Origin: Limanda limanda
Taxonomy: Eukaryota; Chordata; Actinopteri; Pleuronectiformes; Pleuronectidae
Length of the DNA stretch: 64,000 nucleotides
NCBI RefSeq assembly: GCF_963576545.1
Contig: NC_083654.1
Location: forward strand, 18,853,699 to 18,917,698
Direction: 5' to 3'
Shown here piece by piece: positions 48,721 to 62,298 of the stretch. The notes under the pieces are model-generated. The model did no database searches. It saw only the letters and a program-made list of their open reading frames with translations, and had not been told where the DNA came from. How positions within the stretch are numbered: the stretch's first letter is position 1; every line of letters begins with the position of its first letter. A program made the translations under genes and the position numbers.

Positions 48721-51700
48721 CTCCTTCAGTCTCATAAGAAAGGGATGGAAAGTCTGGAGAGGAAAGCTGAAAATTACTTTTTCCATTTTAGCTGGAATCT
48801 CTTCACAGCTTTTGTGTTTCATCCTCCTCACAAAAAGCCAAGTCAACATCGCTGAGCTACCTGTTCCATAAACACGCAGCTCGGCTTCCTGTTGTTCCAC
48901 TAAACTTTCCGAAGATCAAGCGGCACAAACCTCAATAACACGGCTCGTTTGAAAAGAGCAGGAACATCGGGAGGTGATGGAATTGATGCTTTTCTTACTG
49001 AGCACCTCAGCGTTTGTGCAGTTGATTATTTATGATTATTCTACGGCAGTCAGATCTATAAATATTACTGAATATACACATGTTTCAGACTTTATCATCA
49101 TCAAAAGCTCTTTTTGACACTATGACTTTACAGTTTATCAGGTATAACTAAACAGATGAAGTCCAATACAACAGTTCTGAAGTAAACCCTTCTTTGGAAG
49201 AGCTACAGAACATGTGAACCCAGGTGAAGACAGAGATGAAGAGACATGAATTCAGGCAGAAGATATTTATTGCAAGTTATCTGGGAAGTTCAGACTGGTA
49301 ACTGAGAACCAGAGACTGAGGCTGGGGCAGTTTGTCTGGAGCCAAAGGGCCCCCCGGAGAGCAAGGTTCCAACACAGAGGAGCCGGGATGACCAGACGAG
49401 GACGGACAGGACAACCGGCTGAGAACAGGAGAGAAAAGAAGTGAGATGCTCTGACTCCAGCTCACCTGTCTCCACACACAGAGAAACAGAGAGGGAGTGG
49501 AAACAGGTTCAGGAGACACTGACCTGGAGGTAAAGGGCGAGGCAGATGAAGTCAGATCTGACAGCCTCAGCCACTAATGGGTTTGTCTTTGCTGTGTGTG
49601 GTTACAGTCATCGTCCTGCTGGAGGTGAAACTGTGACCCAGTCGACCGTCAACCTCCTGACTTAGTTCACGCTCTGATGTGATATTAGTTTTTCTAATAT
49701 AAACCAAAGACTGTAAATAAAGATGGACGACGCATCTCCACTTCCGCCCACTATCCAAAATAACCAAACTTACTAGATAACAAACACTTGGACATAATTC
49801 CGTTTGCTAAGAATACCTGAAACGACAGAAACAAGTATTTAACATGTATCTCAACTTTTTAGTTTGAACCAAGTCCCGTCTCCTAACATGGAGGAAGCAG
49901 AGTTTATGACCAATATTGTATAATCCACTCCTTGGCTTCACTTTGGGGATCTGTCCCGTCATCCATCTTAATATACGGTTCATAAATGAAATGATTTTAG
50001 CAAAAGGCTGCAACATAATAAAAATGACATGATTGTTTTCTGCTGACTGATTTATGACGCTTGCATGTCAATCGCATGCAATACACCCTTTAATTACTAT
50101 CAAATTAATTCACGCCTGCGGGCGAATCCGATCTTAACACAACAGGAAATTCTCTCAGAATCTTTTCTATTGGTTCGAAGGACAAGAGTATTTTTTTTTT
50201 ACGCTGTTCAGATTGCTCCAGTCCCTTGAGGCAGGTCTGTGATTTACAATATTTGATTGTATGAATAACATTTGATTTGACTTGATTATATAATTGACTC
50301 TCAGCAGTTTGCTGTGTAGTGAGCAGCACATTGAAAAAAGTGGAAAACAGTGAACATGCTGTGGAACCTCGATTCTTCATTCCACATGTAACATAAATAT
50401 AAATGTGGTTTTAACGATGCTCTCATTTCATTCCAGCTTTACGTCTCATACCTTTTCATCGCTAACACACAACCTGAGATCACCTGGTGACAACTGTCAA
50501 CACACGATAAACTCCTCCTGTGTTTCATCACAGAAATAGAAAAGGGTTGAGGTGTGTCCCCTGGATCTATAAAGTGAAGAAAGAAGATGAAGTTGGCATT
50601 TGATGCGAATATGGAATTTGTGCTGTAAATAAACAGGGGAGGGGTGAGAGAGGAGGAGGTGAGGGAGGGAGGGAGGGAGGGAGCCTCTTTTATTGCAACA
50701 GTTGATTGTTCTCAGAGTCAAAACAAGGCACACTCCAGCCACTGTCGGACTGGCCTTGTAATAGCAAACATTCCTCATTTGCTGCCATTGAGGTATACAC
50801 AATCTGAATTGTCAGTGGAAAGAGGCGAGAGGCCGAGTGGCTGCAAGTATCTGCCGGCACGCCGCCGGATCGCAACAACAGGAACCGCCGAGCGGCTCCT
50901 GCAGCGCTCCAGATAAGAGCGGCCCTCAGCGTTCCAGCCTCCGGGTAAAAGGCTCCAGTAATGAATAACGCCGATGATATTCAGTGATTCAACACAATGT
51001 GCCGCCTGGAATCTGCAGAGACAAAGCCGAGGTGTTTAGAACATGACACATCAAAACCAGCGGCCTTCACCGCCGTCCTGCGTGCATCATGGAATCCCTC
51101 ATTGTTCTCGAGCAGACACTGTCAGAGCTGATGATGACATGTTTGTGAGACACATTTTCTCCCGTGTATATATATATATATATATGTCTTTCACACGGCT
51201 CTTATGTAATGGAACAGAAAAGGAACAACAGTTTCTGGAATGCTGTTTGCTTTAAATGCATGTGTACGCCCTTCACGTCCATACACCCAACAGGAATTCA
51301 TCTTCAACGTAAAGGCTGAAGCTGACTGGCTGGTTTCTGACGGACTGTTTCCGACGAGGAATCAGGAAAATTTCTAAATTATGTCAAATGTCTTGGCCGT
51401 TGGCCTCCAAGTGAAAATATATTATGAAAATACAAGAGCAGTATTTGAAAAACAAACATTCGCTTATCAACTTTCCTCATCGGAGAACGGAGGAGGCCTG
51501 AGGAAATATGGTTATGCAACTCTAATAAAGACACTTTTTTTTTTTTTGGAGGTAGAACAAGGTCAGGCATCGCATTTATTGAATGTGTTGTTTAGCATAT
51601 AATACAAGTTGCTCTGCTCGGGGGCGTGTGCACGCTGACAAGCTGCAGCGCTGTGTGTAGACACCACACTCTGTGATTACCAGAAGCATAATGAATCTGT

Positions 51701-54481
51701 TCCTTCACAGGATATACTTGTTATAAACAAACCTGTGGTTTGCAGCGACGCGTGTTTCAAGGCCCAGCAATCATCACTAACTCAGATTAATCATTTTAAA
51801 TAGAGATACCGGCTCATGTATAAAAGCCTCGTCATGCTGAGTGCTCACAACAATAACAGCCCAGACGAGGAGCACACGGAATCTGCCGAGATTAGACGGT
51901 AAACATCAATTTAAAATGTGATTTCAGTCGAATTGGAGATTTGTGGCCTAGATGCTCAAATTGAAGGGACGTGTATCAACCAACGATCTGTCTCTAAGAG
52001 AGTTTAGTAACAGTTATACGGCTTTGCACAAATACATTCTGAAGAAACTGTAATTGCTGCACGGATTATGTTCAGTGGAAAGGTTCTTTCAGGACCAGGT
52101 CCGGTCACGTTGTTGGGGGACAAAGTGCTCAATTATCACATGAATCCTCATTATGAGCAGTTTGGTCAATATAGAGATCAACGTTTATTTAACACAATTA
52201 CTCACTGACTTTGGAAATATTGAGCGTGTGTGTCTGGAAGCAGGTGTGTGTCTGTGTGTGTGTGTGTGTGTGTGTACTCATTTTATAAAACTGTCAACAA
52301 TGAACTGAAGTCAATGCACTGTCATCATAGGGATAGTTGCATAAAGGTGTGTGTCTGTGCGTGTGTGTGTTTATGTAACAGTGGATTTCCTTTAACTCTG
52401 GACTGAATTTTATATATGTGTATATATATGTGTGTGTCTATTCTTTAGAATATAGGACAATATGGTGAATATATACAAATATATATGACTCTATAATATA
52501 AATAAATTATAAAAATTAAAGACAAAATAGATAATAGATTGAATATGTTGCAGCGCTCTACCACAACCTACTAAAAACTCCTAAATACTGTATATATTCA
52601 ACATTTGGGTAAATTATATTCAAATTGTTCAGTATTTGTTTCTGTTCTTCGTCCAAAACTCAAACTACATATTTCCACTCAGCTGAATATTTTAGTTTTA
52701 GCTCTTCTATTCGTCATCTTGGCTGAAGCTGAGCTACATGAGTCACCGTCTGGCTGAGTGTAAATATTTTGTAAATGTGTTCCGTATCAGTGTTTACAAG
52801 CGGCTCATCAGCAGTAAGCTACACTTACAAGACAAGTGACAAACCTCAATTAAGCATTAACACGAAATAAAAGGAAACTGCCTGGAGACAGGGTTGGAAC
52901 TCAAAGGACACAAAGCTGTAATTTCAACTGTCACACACACACACACATCCGTTCATCCGTTCCATTACTAATAATTAGTGAGACTTCAATCGAGTAAAAT
53001 TGAATTCCTGTTTTCTATAGAGGCAAACCAGAGTCTGTCATTTCAACTCTGTCCTCGCTGGGATTCCAGAGAAGCACCTTTTATATCCTGAACAAAAACC
53101 GGTCAACCGTAAAGTTAGCGGGAATCCAAGCTCTCTGAACTATGGATGCCCCGAGGACTCTGCCGTTCGTTCTCACCACGCCTCCCGTGACGTTCCCGAC
53201 CAATCACAATAACCGATGTGTCCACAGGAGGTGGCAGAAAGGAGGATTCTCGAATCCGGAGCATTCGAAGAATCTTTGTGGAAAAAATAAAAAAGAGCTA
53301 ATGAGAATCCCGATTGTCCCCGAAACGCCTCCGAGAACACGGAGTTCATCCTAACAGATAAACCCAATGAGCATTTCCAGGACTTCCCTCACTGTCACTC
53401 TCACTCTGCTGCTCTTTGGCTGTTTGCTTGCTATTCTGGTTGAACTGGAACTTTCACACATGCTTCTCCACCTGATCAAGAACTCGGCTTTAAAGCAAAG
53501 GAAAGCGAAGGCAGGTTATTATGACTGGCAGACAGGTTCTGTTGTGTTGGAGGCTACTGTGCTCCTCATTCTGTATCGGAGTTGTGGGAACAAAAATGTT
53601 TCCATGGGCGAAATGTTTTCCACAACAAAACACTCCCTCTGAATATTCAAGTTGAGTCCCGGTCCTTTTTTCTTCGAACATTGTCCAACTCACAGAGGAC
53701 AAGTCACGTACATGTATCACACTCAAGTTCAGACAAGATCCGGCACTTAGTGATTTCATTAAAATTCAAACCCTCAAAGGAGGAAGGCAGATGTTGTGCA
53801 GCATCCAACACAGATATCATTAGTGCTGCAGAATCGAACCAATGCCACGCAGCACTTGTCAGTTTGCTTTTCAGTAAACACTCACAAGCACCTCTGGACA
53901 CGTTGGGAGAAGGAACAAGTGGTTACAGAAAAAGTCAAGCAGACAAACACGAGTATCTAAGGGGCATTTCTGTGGCTTAAGTTTGGGCTGGGCTCTAATA
54001 GCTTGTTGTGTATTTGGTAAAAATATATGTGTATTTGTACAAGAGTGCAGCTCAGGCAACAATTTTCTGTCCCGACTTGAGAGGAAAGTAAAGGAGCCAA
54101 AGAGGCGTTCGGATTTTTGTGTCCGATCCCCAACCAAAACCAACCTTTTATTTCATGAGTGCATGGTCGTATGCAGAGTTTTAGAAATACTGAGGTCTCA
54201 AAAGAAATCTCCAATATGAACTAGACCTGGTGGAGGAAAGTAAGTATACGACTGAAAGCTCCAGAACAACTAAGGAAAAGAGAACTGCTGAAAACTGATG
54301 TCTGCAAAATGCAATGATGAACTTTAAATCTCGCAAAACAAACAACAACTTAGTGAAGATTCCCTCGTGAAGCTCTCGCACACATTTCATAATCTGCACT
54401 GATCTCCAACACATCTGCACTCGTACCTCAGGGAGCTGTGATCAGACAAATCTGCTGCATGCAATGTCTGCTTCCTGCACA

Positions 54482-54482
<1 letters not shown>
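48721..54482. other. Intergenic, no gene seen
   Basis: About 5.8 kb. Family B pieces lie at 49675-49760 and 49862-49990, a GGGA run at 50661-50682, an AT run at 51169-51184 and a TG run near 52247-52274. A 91-codon frame at 53367-53642 with a hydrophobic start is noted but not accepted. Confidence 0.5.
49675..49990. repeat. Dispersed repeat family B, two pieces
   Basis: CCAAAGACTGTAAATAAAGA with GGACGACGCATCTCCACTTC (49675-49760), then GGAAGCAGAGTTTATGACCA and TTGGCTTCACTTTGGGG with CCGTCATCCATCTTAATATA (49862-49990). These are the two ends and the middle of one family with internal loss. Confidence 0.6.
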
Positions 54483-54550
<68 letters not shown>

Positions 54551-54567
54551 CCACACACACACACACA
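54483..54567. repeat. (CA)n microsatellite
   Basis: About 85 bases of CA with one CCCCCA interruption near 54549. Confidence 0.95.
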
Positions 54568-56044
54568 GACGCTGCTCCATTAATGACATCGCGTGCCGAC
54601 AGTTTCTCTTTCTCTCAACTCTCACGCCATGACATCACAGGGTTTAACATATCCGCAGTGTTACAGAGCGGCCCGCGGTAAGTCGGCCTGACAGCCGGTG
54701 ACATGAAGCAGCATTCCTCGCATGCCGCCCTGTTGGGGAAAGCAGATCACAACATATCTGAGTGAAGTTTGATGAGCGTGCAGAGACGACGGGAAGCGGC
54801 TTAAAGAGGATTTTCGCTGATCATGTCAGAGCCAATAACCAGAGCAGAGTGGGGGACATTTCAAAAAGAACAACAACTCACTGTGACATTAAAAACATCC
54901 ATAAATTTCATCCGCCTGGAATCTTAAGTTCCACAGAGAAGAACCTGGTGTTCAGAACTGTGTGTAACTGAGACATGAGCTAATTTAACAGCTATTTGAT
55001 TAACATAAATCAACTCTGAGGCTAAAAGGTAACGTGACGGTAATAAACTCATCTGTATCTCTTCATAATGTTCTGAAATTTGATAGGAATCAATTATTCA
55101 AGTAATAAAAACCTGCAGATTAATCGACAAATTAATAAATAAAGTGAATAAATAGTATTCACTTCTTTATCCTAAGAAAAGGAGCAAATCGACATCGTTC
55201 TCATGATGTTTTTTAACACACAAACTCAAAGTCTTTCTTCATTTCATCACCATCTCAGATAAGAGATCCCCTCGTGTGATAATCTACCTCCATCACTTGT
55301 GGAAAGGACCAGGGGAGTTGATACCGGCAGATCATGACACATCATGACAGCGCAGTGAGAGACACCAAAAGTTTACTCATCGACCACATCGCTGCACGTG
55401 AATGTTGTTTGTGTGTGTTTGCGATCGGTTGTGAAGGGGGAATGTCCGATAACAACCTGAGCTCAGGAATAACCGCGTGCATCCCTGGCTGATGCATCCG
55501 GTATGTCATCTGATCGGCCTCCTCCGCCAGGCGTGAAACCCTCGCAGCCATGACGAGATACGGGCCGAGCTGTGAGTGAAAGTGTAAACTCACGAATACC
55601 CTCATCGCCGCGGCTGCATGGATCTGTAAATGGGTTTTGACTCATCTGTCAGTAACGCTGTGACATAATCTGAGGATTACCTGGATTATTTACAGGGTAG
55701 AAAAACTTCAAATGCGCTGTTTAGGGAGACAAGTTCCTCCTCAGATGCTGAACGTTGGTGTTAACCACCCGGAAAGAGACATGGCGTTCATCCTGCTGGC
55801 GTACGGGTTCCACCCGGCCCCTGCGGCGGTGAGGCGGTATCACCTTCCTGATGCATGATGTCATGGGACGCCATCTACGTCTGCCATCTACGCCCGTATC
55901 GAATGGCCTCTCATCCTCATCCCATCAGGGTATGAGGGCTGGTAACATCGCTCCTCCGCTTTCAAAGCCGGCGTCAAGTGACAGGAGATTTGCATGTGGA
56001 GGGATGGTTAGAAAAACAATGTAAAACATTACCTCAGTGACAGA
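54568..56044. other. Intergenic, no gene seen; possible conserved patch
   Basis: About 55590-55960 is GC-richer and non-repetitive, with GGATTACCTGGATTA at 55674-55688 (two homeodomain-type GATTA words) and ATGCATGATGTCATG near 55850. No exon is supported. Confidence 0.45.
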
Positions 56045-56400
56045 GTAGAGCGCATACCTCCACCTGGACCCTGGGTGGAGCTGTTTCAGGTTTTCTGTAG
56101 TATTTTGTTTAGTTTGAAGAATATAACTAGTTAGATTTTGCCTTTAAAATCATAATTTAGGTTATTTCTGGTAGTTTTCCCTTTTGTTTGGAAGGTATTG
56201 AACATTTGGTTGTTTTATATATACAGAATGGTTAGATGAGTGATGTTAAAGAAAGTAATACAATTTTTTTATTACTGGATCCGCTCCTTTGTCTGGATCC
56301 TCACCAAAATTTAACGAGTTCTTTCTTGGCCTGTTTCCCATCCTCCAACCGGTAGCGTCTGTGTAATCCTGCCCACAACAAACAAACAGAAAACAACCAC
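56045..56400. repeat. Dispersed repeat family A, longest copy
   Basis: Starts AGAGCGCATACCTCCACCTG and continues to TTACTGGATCCGCTCCTTTG, CTCACCAAAATTTAACGAG, TTGGCCTGTTTCCCATCCTC and GTGTAATCCTGCCCACAAC. It shows the order of words from which the other fragments can be placed. Confidence 0.7.
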
Positions 56401-59400
56401 CTCCTTGGCCCAGGCTACAGAAATTCTTGTCTGGAGCAAAATATGTTGTACAAAAAAAAGGAAGTAACTCTGAGACAAATCCTTTTCAACTGCTGAACGT
56501 CTCTTTACAACGGGCCTGGTGCCAGTCTGACTTCCTCTGGCTCGTGGGCTCTTGGAAAGCAGCAGTGCAGGAAGCAGAATTGAATGCATCCCTCCAGGGT
56601 TAATACAAACCCAGGAGAGTCTGCAAAGCCTTTTCTTTCTTTCTCTCTCTCTCTCGGACAGAATGGGATGAGAGTGTGGCCGGGCCTGCCGTGCTGGAAG
56701 CTGACAAGTGAACGCCAGGGCTGGCAGCAAGAATGTGGTTATGAAACAAACAAAAACGTTGTGCAGCGAGTTCCAAATTAAACAATATGCGGCTATTAGA
56801 GACTTCATAAAGGGAGCAGCAGCCGTGTGTTGTTTAAATCTGGCCCATGGACAAACTATTGTGTTTTTCCTCTTCAGCTTTAAGCACCAGAACCGTGGCT
56901 TGAATAGTTCACAGGTCTTATCTACAGCCAGCTGCAGCATAACATAAAACACAGAGTCCACAGATACACAAGCTCATAAAGCATTATTCAATACACACAC
57001 AGCCACACCACACACACACACACTTACCACCAAGGAGGTGTTGATTTGTCGGCGGGATTACGCGTAAACCACTGAGCAAATTTCCACAGATTTGGTGAAA
57101 TGATGAGACGTGGAAACAGAACCAGAAGTCACTTCTTCTTGGTCGGTGTGAAGATGTAATTTCTGTATTTGGAGCTGCAGAGAAGAAGCAGTGGTTTCTG
57201 GTCGAATCTGATCGGTGCAGATTCACATACTTATAGATTTCTGATGCTGATCACCGAGTTGCTAACAAACAGGGATGTAAAACATTTAAGAAGCAACCTC
57301 AAACGCTCTGATTTACATTTCCCAAATGGGCAATTATCATGCAGATACGTGCCCTACTCTTACTGTTTGTTTTTAAATTACACACCGAACGAGCCAAAAG
57401 CAATTTGACGCCAGCTTCAACTTGTCAGATCTTTTCACTCATCACTCGTTTCATTATCACCCGAGCGTTACCTGTTTGTGCCGATTGAGCACGAGCGCAG
57501 AGTTTTCCAGTGGCCATGGCAACGAGGACGACTGATTGGGCCGCGTGAGCAGGAAGTGCCGCGAGGACAACAGGATGTGCCCTGGCTCCGCCGTCGAGGG
57601 TCGAAGAATTCAAGGAAGTTATTGTACTTTGTGGAATGGGCTCAGGAATGCAAGATGTCTGCCTCGTTTTCTGTTTTTTTTCTGTTTGAGTCATGTCGAA
57701 TGTTGGAGGCGACGGCCTTTGAAGATAACTCGATCCCGTTTGATGCATGTGTGGCACACGGAGGTTTTGCGGTCACCCACCTCCACATTGTCCTGTGACA
57801 GCCTGCAGGTTCCAGACAGGGATAGAACCTCCCTCAGCCGTTAGCCAGACCTCTGATCCCATCCACACGGTGGAGGGGAATCACCTGGAAACAAGGGATG
57901 ACAAATATACACCTTGGAGGAAAGATATGTGCAGAAAAACAGTGATAAAATGATGTGAGATATCAATATCTGATGCAAACAGGGATCCAGATAGATAAAC
58001 AGCCGTGTTAAAAGCAGGAACTCTGACCACGTGAACCCCAGAGGTCCCCTGAAGTTTCCCTTCGATTAGCTTGAGCTTTGGCCTGAACATTCTTTCCAGA
58101 CTGTGAGACAATGTCCTGTGTACATGAAGCAATGTTTCCCCAAAACAGAGTCAGGAGAAGTGAGTGCTGCCGCAGCAATAAGGTTTCTGAGTTTCTGCAG
58201 GTTCCAGCAAGTTTGATTTAAGATTTTTTAAAACCATAATTAATCAAATTTAAGAACAATGTCCAGTGCCACAAGTATTTAGAGTCTGTGAATTAGCCTT
58301 CTTACATTTCCCCCTCATGGAAGATGACGTGAAGTTGTATAGTAGATAATAACCCGAGAAACACAACGAGCAAATTGTAAATGAACGTTATTAATGTATT
58401 AAAGACTTACTGCATATTTTAATGTATTCAAGACTGTTTAAGGCCTAAAATGAATATCGTTGACTTTTTCAGGAACCCATGAAGAGGCAAAACTAACCCT
58501 AACCCTAATTTTAATGACATGAACTAAGCCTGATAAGAGCTGAAACTGGAACCAGCATCACTTCATAGAATGACAAAGTTTAAATGTCTTGTGGATGATT
58601 TAATAGTTTGTGAAGTCGGGTCTCTCAGTAAACAATAAATTCATATATTTTATTGCATTTTTAATTAAAAAAAAATAGCAGAATTTCATTAGATCTGTCG
58701 TTATCATTAAATTAAATCAAGTCCATACAAACTTCTCACGTGTAAGAGCATTAAAGCCTGAAAATGATGAATTATTTTAATAAAACATGTTGTCGTCTCC
58801 TTATTAAACCTCAGAACCGTTGTGTGCATGATCTGTTAATTGGTTCTTTAACAAGCTCACTGCAAACATCAGTGGCTCCAAGAAACCTTCAACAAAGCCC
58901 GGCTCTTAATCCTCACTCCCGGGAGCCTGTGGCATCTCTTCACACTTCTCCTGCAGACAGATTATGTTTCCGGTATCCTGACGCTCTCCGGCCGAGCCGG
59001 CGCTTTTGATCCTGCGCTCGCCACGCCGACCCCAGTTGTCCCCCCCCCCCCCACCCGCCTTCCCCGGGCCGCCCTGCCTGTGTTCTGGATGTTTGCGTTG
59101 TGACAGGCCCTCTCCCTGACGCGTGGATGGAGCTGTCGCCCGGGGGGGTCAAAGGGCAGCGGGGTCATGGGTTAACACCACAGGTTGCACTACCACAACA
59201 AACAAGTTGTCCCACACCCTAATGGAAAGGGCTTCACTTTCTGCTCCTTTAGCTCCCATCACACCCTGAACACACAGCCAGGGTCTTCATTTCCGTCCCG
59301 AACCGACCGTCTCTTCTGAACCTGCGTCCGCTGACGGGTTTACGGCGGCTCTCATTCGCTCTGCGCAGCGGTAAAACACACGCAATGGAGTGAAGCGCGT

Positions 59401-60266
59401 GGAGCTAATGGGGGATGGCGGGCGCTGGGCTGATCCCCCAGGTCGGATCGAATGTTTGCCTGGTGCTGACAGCTACGTTCTGCCTGTGGGATCAGGGTGT
59501 CTGTTCGGCGCCTGAAGGTGTAGAGACCCGCGCGTTTCCCCCCCGATGATGTGTTCTTCAATGGAGAGGTTAACAGGTTTGACCTCGCAAACCTCCCACC
59601 GCCCCACCGCCGGGAAATTAAAGTTTGAGCCCAAAACGAAGGCTGTGGGTCGGCCATCATTCACATTCAAAGGTCAATTAGAAAATATCTCGTTTTAGCC
59701 ACAATGAACAGAAGGGATATTTATTGAAAAATGTTGAACCTATGAGAAGCTACTTCTTTTTCCTAATCGATTAATCGACAAAGGCCGACTTAATAATGGA
59801 GCCAAACATGAAACCAGTGTAATTCTAATACTTCCATTAGAGAGTTCACTGTGTGTCATATTGCTGGGGACCCTCCTGAGTTTGTTAAATGGCCCCTCAG
59901 GGTCCCAGGACCCTAGTTTAGTTCCACTGAATTAACATACCAGTCACCCCCTGGTTATTCATCGACCAGGTTCTATGGGATTGTGTTGAACGCATGTGTT
60001 TTCGTTTCTGATGTGAACAACCAGCTCATCCGGTGCTGACAGAGGCAGAGCAGCTGGTGATAATAGGCGTGCACTCACTTACTGTCAGTCGGTTACTGAG
60101 TTCTTACAACTGCTGCCAAACCCAGTGTTTCTATAAAAAGCATTAAGCACAGAGCCAAGAGAGCGGAGGTCCAAACCAAACCGGCTCCTAATGATTTAAC
60201 ATCAATCAATGTGCAGAGGATTGAAGGCAGGAGGCCAAGAGAACAGGAGGCTACCGTAGGTATCTG
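56401..60266. other. Intergenic, no gene seen
   Basis: About 3.9 kb. There is a family A piece at 57045-57110, an RFX-like motif at 57510-57523, a short telomere-like TAACCC repeat near 58494, a C run at 59040-59052 and a GC-rich patch at 58960-59650. No exon is supported. Confidence 0.5.
57510..57523 (+). promoter_or_regulatory. RFX X-box-like motif
   Basis: GTGGCCATGGCAAC fits the X-box form GTNRCC-N2-RGYAAC with both halves intact. No gene start is visible nearby, so it would be distal if real. Confidence 0.4.
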
Positions 60267-60280
60267 CTGCCCTCTACTGG
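60267..60280 (-). promoter_or_regulatory. CTCF-like motif
   Basis: The minus strand reads CCAGTAGAGGGCAG, a full match to the CTCF core consensus. Motif evidence only. Confidence 0.4.
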
Positions 60281-62298
60281 AGAAGAGTGTCTATAACACC
60301 AGTGTGTATACACAGATTTTACAAATAATATTTAATATGCGCAAGTTATGAGTGACAAAATGAAAATTAAGAAGATTTTGACTCTAATTTTCTACAGTAA
60401 AATCTCTCTAAACTTGACATACAGACAGTGAGGTGAAATATCTGTGTCAACTTTCTAGGATTCATTTTTGCAATATTTTATATGAGCAAGTTATGATAGC
60501 TATAAAATAAATTTAGCTGAATTTTCATTCCAAACACATAAATAATATTCCATTTCATACACTTGCTATTTTCTTGTGTGTAAATAAAATAATAATAAGT
60601 GACATTAAACTTTAAACGTTAGTTTTAGGACTTTTCTTTACCGTAACACCCAGAATAGAGGCACATTAATCTCAGTGGACTGAACCATCTTTAACATTTA
60701 GCTAAGATGAAGTGAAGTGACTTTACCTCTTTCTCTCTGGAACCAGTGAACACTGGTGATAAATGGATTGAATATCACTGGGAAGGTTCCTGAAGCTCTG
60801 AAGACATTTTGGTTCGAGTTGTTTTTCGTTAGAATTTCACTACGAACGTTGTATCTTGAGTTGCTCCGGTTTGTTCGTTTGTTTGTTTGTTAGCATGTTG
60901 TTGTAAAATCCACAGGCCACGCCCACTGACCGGAACACCTGAACCGCCAATTTAAAGTTTTTGATAAAACGTTTTGTTTTTTACACCCAAACGAGAATAA
61001 ATGCGTCACAGAATCGTGGATCTGATCTGTTTTATAAATACAAACTAGAATCAACAGGTGTGTTTCCTACAAACTGTGACAGCATGTGGCCTGTAGGTGG
61101 CGCTGTAGCAGCAGGGAAAAGATAACCGTCTGCTCGTGACCTGATTTATTATCAGATATAGTAAAGTTAATGATCCTAAAGTGAGACGTGTGTGTGCACC
61201 TTCAACCTCACACGCTTCCACATACCTATATCATAAGATATATTAAATATTATTATGACACAACACACTTCTACTACAATTTTTTTTATCTAGGAGTTAA
61301 TCTAGTAGTTACTTTTCATTTACATTTACCACAAACCCTGTAATCCTGTAAATCAATATATATGATATCTTCAATCTTTTGAGGGGTCGAACAAAAAAGT
61401 CAATTTAGTGGCTGCTCTGCTGCTTTCTTTTACATCACATGATCATCATCTTCCCTCTTATCATCATTACATGTTCGCTTCTTAAAGCATTCAGGGGAAA
61501 TTTTTCATTTGATCCGATTATCTTTGAACATTATTTATTTATTTAATACTCAGGGAGGAGAGAGAGACCAGGAACAGTTGTGTAACCGTCGTGTTTCAGC
61601 TCTGACAGACGAGTTGTCATCATGAAAACAATACGAGTGATAATTATGGAGGTAAACATGTTACTAATGATGACAGTTCATGTACTTAATGATTTTTAAA
61701 TAAAAATGACCTATTTTCAAATTATTTTTAACATTATATACTATTATTTGGGACTTCCTGTTTAACGTTTATTTACATAACGGTACATTATTAGGGCACA
61801 GTTTGAGCAGTTTATCATTTTCTTTGATAGAAGCTGAACAGTTGTTGACATGGTTCCTTTGCTCTTTGTCATTGTTCATCTTCAGAACTCCATTAACTTT
61901 GTTTCATACGTGTGTTTTAATGTATTTTTACTTGTGTTTTTCATTTGGGAAGCCCTTTGTAAGTTGTTTTTGATTCTATTGAAAAGATTCGTTAACTTTT
62001 CTGGAAAGTTGTGAATCCTACAACCTGTGCTGTTGTGAGCTGAATGTGACAGTTCCCAGTGCAACTTATGCACTTTGAGATGTGATAACACAGATAAAAA
62101 CTTACAACCAGTTCCTTCCAGTCAGGATATGTCTGTGTCTCCTCCCTTCACAGGTGTGTCAGTGAAAGAACCAGTGAACAACAAGCTGTGAACTGTGGGA
62201 GCTGAGTCACTGCAGGGAGTGAACGAGAGGGGGAGGAGCAGAGATCTGTATCTGTTATAGGAGGTGAAACTGTTCTACAGTCTCTGGCAGCAGCTGAA
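60281..62298. other. Intergenic and 5' flank of the TRIM gene
   Basis: About 2 kb, AT-rich to about 62090. A CTCF-like TAGGTGGCGCTGTAG lies at 61094-61108. The last 200 bases are purine-richer and presumably include the TRIM promoter and 5' UTR; no clear TATA box or splice junction was found. Confidence 0.5.

Noticed and set aside
53367..53642. 91-codon frame with a hydrophobic N-terminus like a signal or membrane segment
   Set aside because: No recognised homologue, no promoter, splice or poly(A) context, and overlapping frames on the other strand are equally long.
26361..62298. Search for phactr1 exons
   Set aside because: No frame resembling RPEL repeats or the conserved N- or C-terminal blocks was seen; absence by eye is not proof.
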